From positions 204,903,826 to 204,967,825 of the forward strand of contig CM030366.1 of NCBI GenBank assembly GCA_017893485.1: a stretch of 64,000 bases of DNA, given 5' to 3'. This DNA comes from Hemerocallis citrina. Its lineage: Eukaryota; Streptophyta; Magnoliopsida; Asparagales; Asphodelaceae. Of this stretch, positions 55,989 to 64,000 are shown one piece after another. Each line of letters begins with the position of its first letter. Position 1 is the stretch's first letter. The notes under the pieces are model-generated. The model did not search any database. It was not told the origin of the DNA and saw only the letters and a program-made list of their open reading frames with translations. A program made the translations under genes and the position numbers.

Positions 55989-58900
55989 ATTGTGTTGCTT
56001 ACTCAATCTATGTTTTGAGAAATGAAGGATGTGGCTCCACAATCAATCTCACCTTCGTTCAAATAATCACAAAACACAACTGGAAAGGGAAAAAAATCAT
56101 ATGCCCAAACAGCAATGTTTTAAATATCAAATATTGGTATCATATCGGAGAACAAATTTTCATATCGGATTAAGATATCGGTGATAAATCAACAATATTT
56201 TAAAAATATTGGGTTAACATAATGAAAGAATAAATATATCCTACATGTGATTTAGATGACCATTACACAATATATATAACAAAAACAAACAACCTAATGC
56301 AAATAATAATAAATAACCAAAATATAATTGCCTACATGAAATCTCATACATAAAAGAAAGACATGCATACTAGGGATTTGAAGAGACGGACTTTTTCGAG
56401 AGAAAACTTGAATACAAGTTGAAAGGTCTCAGTCCACTCCATAGAAGCAAGATGTTCATGCTCCTTTAAAATAATATTTTAGTTCATTATCTACTAATGA
56501 GGGAGATGTTAGTTTATTGTTCTCTTTTCATAAAGACCCATGGAAGAGATTACCCTAATAAAGAAGGGGCATAGTGAACATAAAAATAAATTTGTAATTT
56601 GGTACGAGAGAATCCTAGAAATCTAAATGAATATGATGCATTCTTTGTCTTATCTCCATCATAGTCAGTTTTAGCATTTTTCATCTCTCTCTAATCTACA
56701 CTACAGTCGTCCATTATAATTAGAGATTACAAGTGAATATCTTCTTTAAATGTTCAAGAAATAAAATCTCGTAGGTCCACATCTCCTCTTCACGTGCACA
56801 ATAAATAAAAAAGTGATGAGCAATGGTACAGTGAATTTTTCGAAAAGGAAGCAATAAGGGTGAGAGAAGCCAAGGTTCTTAAGTTGACTTTTTTGACCTA
56901 TTTCTCCCTTTTTATACGATGGGTTAGGCCAATTGGGTTTGTGTCTGAACACTAACCCAAAAGGTCTATGGTGTTTTTTTTCTACTATAATGCCCGATAT
57001 TGATTAGGGTAGATATCAAATATTTGGTGATATAATGACCAAAATAGACCAATAACGTTTAAAATATTAATATCAGTAGCTTGTCCAAAACGTTAAGATG
57101 GCTGCTATAATGGCTTTAATGGGCAGTATTATATATAATATGGCAAAAGACAGTAGCCTTCAGGATCCCTGCAAAGAGGGCACGGATTTTGAGGTACTTC
57201 AAAGGCTTTGACTGCCTTCTTGGCATGTGATTTTCTAAGCCGAATTCGGTATATGACTTTTTTTGCAGGAAAAGCAACGAAAGTATAAACGATGCTTTCT
57301 ACCTTTATCTTTTCTGATGTCACATGAGATGTCACAAAGCAGGTTCCATTCATTCATTAAGAAAGATGCTAAGTGTACTACTAGTTCTCTGCCACTTTGG
57401 TACTAAAGGTGGAGCACATGTAAAACACTTTTACATTCATTGCTTGTGAGAGTCACCGACTAATGCCTAGAAATGTATACTAGCACCAACGTAGTACAAA
57501 GAAGAAGTACAATTAGCACTACTCTTTCCGCAGACTTTAGCATAAGTAGTTATTAATAAGATAAATTATTGTGGAGTGCATTAGAATGTAGATAATCTCA
57601 CAAGTCACCATAACTTAAAATTTTCGTGCACCGACTACAAAGTCAGTTGGTTATGAGGTGGATTACTTGAAGGATCAAGTAAAGGTCATTGATTCGTGCT
57701 CATTTACTTTTATCTTTTCCCTTCTGCATTTGCTTTATTGCCATAAATAATTGGCCTCACCATAAACATGAGGCACGAAAATTCATTATTAATACTTAGA
57801 GGCAAATGAGACTTGAAGAGTCGATCAAATCTAAACATATAAATACAAGGGGAAACATTCAAGAGACGCGGTGAATCTAACTTCTATGCTTTCCCACCAT
57901 AAATATATCCATGCACGTACAAGGAAATTTTCAAGGGTATGGGGGTCTATCTCAATACTAGATAATATAATCTTGTTATGTTCTAGCTAATATTGACACT
58001 CAACAATCTAACCATGTGTTTTTCGAGTGTTTCAAGCCTAAGGTGGCATTTACATTTAATACCTATGCTCTAATGAGCCTAATTTAAGTATTTCAGCGAG
58101 CCCAAACATTCCATAATGTGCCGTTTTATTTATCTTTATAGCTAGAGGCATTCACAAGAATCACAACCCACATATTCTACTTGAATAGTTGAATTTTTGG
58201 CATATCCTTTGTTCAGAAGACCTTGGTGTGAAGTGTGAACAATGGATAGGTGTGAAGTGTGAACAATGGATAGGCTCCAAATCTGATTAGTTGCCTACTA
58301 ATCAACTGAATTGCCTTTAAGTAGTAAAGTAATATTACCTTAACAAACTTTGATATTCTGAATTCATATTGGATAATGCTTCCTAGCTTTGTTAGCATGT
58401 GAGCACATACATAGCCTACTATCTCTATTATAGAAAAAAAACCATGTCTACATGTGTTCCCTTTATTCTACAGAAGTATAATCAATTACTACCAAGTCAT
58501 GACTATGTTATAAAGAACTAACTCATTATTTTGAGACCATGTTATTTTATCTTGTTTCTCTTTCAACTTTGATGCTTTCGACAAATTAAAGACCGTGTGA
58601 TAGGATAACAGGCATTTCAACAAACATGGCTTCCAAGGATCAAACGACAACTATACCTTCTTACGGGATTCTGTCACTATAATTTCCACCATTTGAACAT
58701 CAAATATGTTAACTAGTGTAAGATGTTTTCTCTGTATTGCATGTCCAAATCTTGTTGTCACTAATATTTCCACATATCACCATACAAATCCTCATTGCCA
58801 CAAAGATCCTACTCTGTGACGCATATGGCAGTCAATGTACTTGAATATCAAAACTAACTAACTATCAATTAACAATGGGAAGGGACGAACATTTTCTGTC

Positions 58901-59060
58901 ATAATCAAGTTTCACAGACTTTCAGATCGAATGGGCACACCAATTGGAACTCATTTTGACTCACATTTAATTCCAATGCTCAATCAAATAATTGAGATCG
59001 TAATCCTCAACAAACATCCAACTCTAAACACCCTAGATAAGATTCCCTAATTCAGTGAAA
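55989..59060. other. Intergenic, upstream of the reductase gene
   Basis: No convincing gene. At 56,110-57,080 the sequence begins and ends with 'atgttttaaatatc'-type runs and repeats of 'atatcgg', a style seen in diverged transposons, but I could not define its ends. At 57,129-57,353 (minus) a 74-codon frame reads YRIRLRKSHAKKAVKAF then PQNPCPLCRDPEGYC. It looks protein-like but is isolated. A GC-poor remainder shows nothing. Confidence 0.35.
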
Positions 59061-59067
59061 TGAAACC

Positions 59068-59346
59068 CTAGATTACTCTGGATGGCAAATGAGTAAATAT
59101 GTCAAGAATACCTGACTGACTGAACTTGGTTTGGTTGAACTCGTCGAAGACGAACAGCGACTTCGACGCCCTCCGAGGAAGAGAGAGAAGACGACGGCGA
59201 CGAGGTAGGATTTGAGGAGGTGAGGGTTTTGAGGCCGTTGGGATAAAAAGGGCCTTGCACATACAAACAGGATAAATGAAGCTGTCGAGTTTTGTTTCAG
59301 TGCTAGATTTGCCCAAGGGCACGTGTAGGCACGTATTCGGACCCAT
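59068..59346 (-). other. GC-rich open stretch, possible first exon
   Basis: Between about 59,130 and 59,260 the minus strand is clearly richer in G and C than its surroundings, and two frames are open at once (PQILPRRRRLLSLPRRASK; LVAVVFSLFLGGRRSRC). A potential donor (cagtcag|gtattc) closes it near 59,110. This could be the first exon or 5' UTR of a gene whose remainder would extend left. No partner exon was found, so it remains a suggestion. Confidence 0.25.
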
Positions 59347-59879
59347 ACAGAATACGAAAAACAGTAAAACAATAATTATTTATCTCAAGTTTGAATAGTA
59401 TGACAATAAGCAATGGTAAATAAAAATTCATGTTTTTAGTAGCATATGAAAAATAATTATAAATGGAGTGTAAAATCTAACTTCTTAGAACTTTGATGGT
59501 GGAAGCTATTATGGAGATATTTGATATTTTCAATGTAACATGAGCAATAAAAAAGTTATAAAAAATCTAAAAATTTACAAACCTGAAAACTGAAAATCTA
59601 AATTTCTAAATAAATAGAGAAAGAATGAGAGAGAGGGAAAGAGAGAGAAAGAGAGAAATATGAAAAAGTGAAGAGATGAGAGAGAGATAGTAATAAAGTA
59701 ATGAGTTTTTTTAATTTTGGGGGATACAAATTTGGTTTTGGGGGCAAAACTTTTTAGAGGGAAAAATATATTGGGTGAGTGAATCTAAACCGTTGATTTT
59801 GTTTCAATTGAAGATGAACCACTTGATATCTTTTTTTCCAAATTGTCTTGTGTTTTATTATATAGATATGTCGTTTTCA

Positions 59880-60250
59880 AAACTATTTGAAAACAGATAA
59901 CAGTTGTCGAACTAATTGCGCTCAGAGACCTAATAACTACACTCGCCATTCCCAACGGCAAGGTTGGTTATTTCATGCTGGCCTTTGAAAACGGCGAGCC
60001 TAGTTTTATTTTTTTTTATACAAACTCGGCATTCCCAACGGCGAGTTTAATTCAAAATTTTCAAACAGGACTCGTCGTTCCCAAATGTGATGTTCTTTCT
60101 ACTAGACTCGTTGTTGAGAACGGCGAGGTTATATGAAATTTCACAAAGAGTAAAACATAGTTTTTTCAAAAATTCTTCAAAAATTCTCCAAGTCCAACAG
60201 AGAGTTTTCATATAACATCGCCGTTTCCTACAGTGAATATAGGTGTAGAA
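59880..60250. repeat. Palindromic 'cgccgtt' repeat cluster
   Basis: Repeated units of the form 'actcg(c/t)cattcccaacggcgag' in both orientations (59,941, 59,990, 60,027, 60,068, 60,103). The style is like the subterminal repeats in the fold-back element at 38.3 kb, but the sequence differs. Probably the end of a non-autonomous DNA transposon. Ends and TSD not found. Confidence 0.45.
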
Positions 60251-60789
60251 AACCAACCCTAAGAGAGTAATAAGGTTCTTGGACTCACAATCTGACCTAG
60301 GTCAGATTCATGTGTGGGCCTTTGAACTTTAATCGGCTCATTTAGTCTAATTAAATGTCCATCCAATGTCAGGAGTCCAAGTCTTACTTGGATCCCTAAT
60401 TAAATTCATCTTATGAATTTAAATCCCAATTTTGATCGATTCTAAATGTGTGACCCTGTAGCTTCCCATTATGTTGAAAGTAATATTAAAATAATCTTCG
60501 AGTATTACAAACAGTGTAACCCCTTTTTCCGTTAGTATGTATTTTTTTCAAGTATTTCTCCGTATTTTAAATTCTTAATATCTTGTAACTAATTTCTTAA
60601 TTGATTATATTATACAACTATTTTATAAAACCCAATTGTTCTTATAATCCCAACTCCTTATTTTATTTTACTATTTATTAATCTGAGCCCAATTGTTTAA
60701 TTTAAGCCCAATTGTTTAAATTATTTTGTATGAGCCCAATTCTATAATTATTAGATCGTTTTGAGCCCATAAACCAAGTCCACCTCCTA
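60251..60789. other. Unassigned, possibly LTR-derived
   Basis: No gene. 'cagattcatgtgtgggcc', 'ggagtccaagtcttacttgg' and 'gtgtgaccctgtagcttccc' follow one another in the way of some plant LTRs. No termini were found. Confidence 0.3.
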
Positions 60790-60825
60790 TTGGATCTTGT
60801 TCCACTAACCCATAGACTGACAATC

Positions 60826-61460
60826 TTACATGGAAAAAATGGACCTCGACACGCCTTGCCGAGCGCTCTTGGCACCAACGCCCAAACAAGAAAAAAATCC
60901 TCACTCCTGGACCTCGGCACGCCTCGCCGAGCGCTCTTGCCACCGACCATCTTACATGGAAAAAATGGACCTCAGCGCGCCTTGCCGAGCGCTCTTGGCA
61001 CCAACGCCCAAACGAGGAAAAAATCCTCACTCCTGGACCTCGGCACGCCTCACCGAGCACTCTTGACACCGACTATCTTACATGGAAAAAATAGACCTCG
61101 GCGTGCCTTGCCGAGCGCTCTTGGCACCGACGCCCAAACGAGAAAAAAATCCTCACTCCTGGACCTCAGCACGCCTCGCCGAGCGCTCTTGCCACCGACC
61201 ATCTTACATGGAAAAAATGGACCTCGGCGTGCCTTGACGAGCGCTCTTGGCACCGACGCCCAAACGAGGAAAAAATCCTCACTCCTGGATCTCGGCATGC
61301 CTCGCCGAGCGCTCTTGCCACCGACCATCTTACATGGAAAAAATGGACCTCGGCACGCCTCGCCGAACGCTCTTGGCACTGACACCCAAACAAGGAAAAA
61401 ATCCTCACTCTTGGACCTCGGCACGCCTCGCCGAGCGCTCTTGGCACCGACCCTCAAACA
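60826..61460 (+). repeat. 126-bp tandem repeat array (five units)
   Basis: The landmark 'tggaaaaaatgga' recurs at 60,831, 60,957, 61,083, 61,209 and 61,335, exactly 126 bases apart. Each unit has two related halves of about 63 bp carrying 'cctcggcacgcc..gccgagcgctctt', itself a near-palindrome. Because 126 is a multiple of three, long frames stay open on both strands (a 256-codon one on plus, a 196-codon one on minus). Arrays of this kind are known from the 3' untranslated region of Tat/Ogre-type gypsy elements, and an LTR-like repeat follows. Confidence 0.9.
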
Positions 61461-61599
61461 TGGAAGAGATCGCTCCGGACTTCGGCGAAGATACGCCGAA
61501 CCCCCTCTTCGCCTCTGTAGGCTGGCCGAGGTGTCTCCGCTCTTCGGTAGAGGGTGGTGAACCCCCCACAGACCTCGGTCTCCGTCATAGCATGTGTTC

Positions 61600-61625
61600 G
61601 GGGGGGGGGGGGGGGGGGGGGGGGG
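61600..61625 (+). repeat. Run of 26 G
   Basis: An uninterrupted G tract followed by 'agggagggt'. It could form a G-quadruplex or serve as a purine tract. The exact length is uncertain because such runs are error-prone in sequencing. Confidence 0.85.
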
Positions 61626-61732
61626 AGGGAGGGTCGGCAACGACGCCGAAGCGTCTAAGCCACGGAACGGAGGAATTCACTCCTCCAAAGCAATCACAGT
61701 CACTAGATCTCCCCAAAATTCGCGTCGCAGGC

Positions 61733-62768
61733 TGATGAAAGGCCCAGATTGCGCCACGCCATAAATCGGAATAAAAGATTAATTTTTATTTATTAAAATC
61801 GATTCATTTATTTAAAAATTGCGAAAAAAATGATTAAAAATTCAGGAAAATTAATTTAAAATTCTAAAAAATAATTATAAATTCGGAAAAATATTTTTGG
61901 ACCCCCGGGTAAATAATTATTGCGTAGAATAATTAATTAAGGCCTCCGAACGATAAATCACCGCTTCGCAAAATTAAATAAATGGTCTGAAAAATAGATA
62001 AAAATTAAGAAAAGTCATCAGAAGTCCAGAAAAGCCCAAGAACAACCTTGAGCATGCAACTAGCTTCAAGAATCACCATAATACCTCATACAAAGATTCA
62101 ATACCCCTCATTTGGACTCCGATACAACTCGGAAAGCCATTAAAACAGTAAAACTACTCCTCAAAGGCTGACCAAACTCAGTCTTCGGGAGTGGGGGGAC
62201 TCGTGATATGGCTAAAAATAGGAGTAAATCGGAACCGTCCAAATCGGGCACGAATCTTAAAGCTTAGGGGTAAAATTGTAATTTCACCTACAAGCGGGTC
62301 CGAGATGGGTTCTGGGTCTTTTCTACAAAGGCCCAATAACCCATGAACGGATCCGCCTCAACTGGGTGCAGGTCCCAACCCGCAAGAAACCCAGTCCAAC
62401 TGGATAGAATTAGGGTTTCTGATTATATTTAATCAACGGCCCTGATTCACTCTATCATTTCACTGGGAATTAGAGATTTCATTCCTAAACTGGTCCCAAA
62501 GGCGACTATAAATACCCCTCCTCCACCACCATTAAGAGGTAATCAATCTTTTGCCAGTAAAAGCTCACTCATAATCTTTTCTGATTACTGACTTGAGTGT
62601 CGGAGGGTGCGTCGCCGGGATCAACCCCGGTGTATTGCACTTTTTGTCGGTGAACGGCGGGAGTCAACGGTCAAACTCCGGTGGAAAGGTTTCAGGTTTG
62701 GCTATTCGGCATCCCTAAGAATCCACAAATTCTATCTGTTTGCCCCCACACCAGATTTAGCGGTAACA
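61733..62768 (+). repeat. LTR-like repeat, copy B
   Basis: About 1,036 bp from TGATGAAAGGCCCAGATTGCG to GGTAACA. It matches copy A at the left edge of the window. It has TATA-like 'ctataaatacccc' near 62,508 and the conserved 'attaagaggtaatcaatc'. It ends inside a hAT transposase gene. The left boundary is chosen from the TG and the change of composition; no TSD is visible, perhaps because the upstream element is truncated or rearranged. Confidence 0.6.
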
Positions 62769-63979
62769 GTACCCGTGCCCTCACCCCTCTTCCATTTGTA
62801 TGGATTCGAACATATTTTACACACTTTTAAACCTACACCCGTTACATTTTCGTCCGGAATATAATCATAAAATTTGTTCCAATCACTACTTTCCCCTCTA
62901 GTTTTCTTACTAGTAGCCAGTTGTGTTGTTTCGGTGGCTTGTTGTTGTGGTTCTTCTTCTAATTCTATGTCTCCTACAAACTCATCGCGTGTACCCCATT
63001 GTTGGGAAGGAGGATCAGGGTAGTCTTCGGCGGGGTCATTTTGTGGGACAATTGGAGGCCTACGGGAAGTGCCGGTGGAATCTTGTCCACTTTGGCTACG
63101 GCTGCTACCGCGTGATCTAGACATGTTGATATGTAGTAGTGTATGTAAAATAATTAAACACAATGTAGGCGCGATAAGTTACAAAAAAAATTTAGAAAAT
63201 AGGAGGGTTGTGAAAGAGAAGATCAAAAAACTAACAAACAAATATGATACAAAAAATTATAACTACAAAAAAATAGAAATAGAAGAAGAGGGATATGAAA
63301 TTTTGATACCGTTCACCGTGGATACTCGTATATAAAAAAACCCATAATAATAAGAATAGAAGTAAAAGTAGAAGTCCAGAATTGAAGACTTGAAGAGAGA
63401 TTGAAGGAGAGTTGAAGACTTGATCACTTGGAGGAGAGTTGAAGACTTGAAGACGTAGTTGAATTTTGAGTTCGATACGATCGGAATTTTTCGTTTGATC
63501 GTGTATATGTCTTGCTACCTTGTTTGTTCAATTGTTCACAAATTAAAATGAATTGAGTAATAATAGTAGAGAGAGCAAGAGAGTAAGGTGTGAATTTTTT
63601 GTTTGGGTTTTAGGGGTATTTATAGGGAATAAATAAATAAATAACCAAAAAAAACACAAAAAAACAAAAAAAAATGGCTACAATAGCCATTGAAGCTCTC
63701 GGGTGTGATGAGTGACCCGTTGGACCCGCGGGTCAAACGGTCGATCCGCGCGGGTCAAACGGTTCGCAACCCGCGGGTTCGTGAGCGGGTCTGATTCAAA
63801 TAGCCAGGTTATCGGGCCGGGTTGATCGGGATAAATTAGCGTATTTTACGACCCGGGTTGACCCGTTTCTGTTAAAGGGTTTGACCCAAACCCGAACCCA
63901 AACCGGCATTTCGCGGGCCGGGTTAAACGGATGGGTCGCGGGTGGGTCGCGGGTTGACCCGACCCGTTTGCCATACCTA
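62769..63979 (-). mobile_element. hAT transposon, first part (cut by the LTR)
   Basis: The right terminus, read on minus, is TAGGTATGGCAAACGGGTC, typical of plant Ac-like hAT elements. The next 270 bases carry many 'gggtc' and 'gacccg' subterminal motifs. A leader with short 'ttgaagacttga' repeats follows, and then the transposase gene. The left part of the transposon is missing from the window beyond the LTR. An 8-bp flank 'agttacag' follows the terminus but has no partner here. Confidence 0.8.
62772..63124 (-). pseudogene. hAT transposase N-terminus, truncated
   Basis: The likely start is MSRSRGSSRSQSGQDSTG (ATG at 63,124). After an acidic, Gln-rich stretch comes a BED-type zinc finger start, VCKICSNPYKWKRGEGTGT, with the first two cysteines. 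The finger's His pair and the rest of the protein are lost because the LTR-like repeat interrupts the frame right after GTGT. An ATG 39 bases further upstream is also in frame, but MSRSR fits other plant hAT starts better. Confidence 0.82.
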
Positions 63980-64000
63980 AGTTACAGAAGGCAGGATAGT

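Noticed and set aside
56110..57080. A complete DNA transposon
   Set aside because: The ends share motifs, but in direct orientation, and no inverted termini or TSD could be defined.
60790..61560. A 256-codon open frame as a gene
   Set aside because: It follows the 126-bp tandem repeat and the opposite strand is equally open. Nothing indicates a real protein.

Overview
This is nuclear DNA of a flowering plant, very probably a eudicot. It is AT-rich and intron-bearing. It carries plant retrotransposon families whose primer sites match initiator tRNA-Met, plant hAT, Helitron and Harbinger-type elements, a MIXTA-like R2R3-MYB gene, and chloroplast DNA inside an intron. I could not assign a genus. 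Two host genes look intact, both on the minus strand. Most of the rest is mobile-element sequence of different ages.

Layout. 1-5 kb: the end of a ~1 kb LTR-like repeat abuts a decayed LINE, followed by LTR-like sequence. 5.7-7.95 kb: the MYB gene, with exons of 1024, 130 and 133 bp (left to right). 7.95-10.3 kb: its upstream region and a 135-bp Helitron. 10.3-25.65 kb: one LINE split by two Copia elements, 10,483-16,986 (TSD ACTTG) and 17,038-23,325 (TSD GGTTG/GGTCG). Only 51 bp of LINE lie between them. 25.8-28.4 kb: a MITE inside a TA microsatellite, a hAT MITE and low-complexity DNA. 28.4-37.9 kb: two more Copia elements with LTRs and perfect TSDs, the first (minus strand) lacking most of gag, the second (plus strand) lacking a block between RT and RNase H. 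38.3-39.2 kb: a fold-back element. 39.3-45.1 kb: a longer LINE of the same family as the first, with ORF1, endonuclease, RT and zinc-finger remnants.

45.95-55.99 kb: a five-exon tropinone-reductase-like short-chain dehydrogenase/reductase gene coding for 272 residues. It is stretched to 10 kb by transposons and by a mosaic of chloroplast rpoB, ycf2 and petD pieces in its introns. The rpoB piece is itself split by a 1,116-bp solo LTR. 56-60.8 kb: intergenic, with no convincing gene. 60.8-62.8 kb: a 126-bp tandem array and a second copy of the LTR-like repeat. 62.8-63.98 kb: the first part of a hAT transposase gene that the LTR interrupts.

The two host genes show no sign of working together. 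The MYB would be a nuclear regulator of epidermal cell shape and cuticle, and the reductase an NADP(H)-type metabolic enzyme. I found no CRISPR, operon, RNA gene or new defence-like system. The interest lies in nested and rearranged elements whose insertion order can be read from TSDs and junctions. Calls come from reading motifs, splice sites, repeats and reading frames by eye. No database search was possible.
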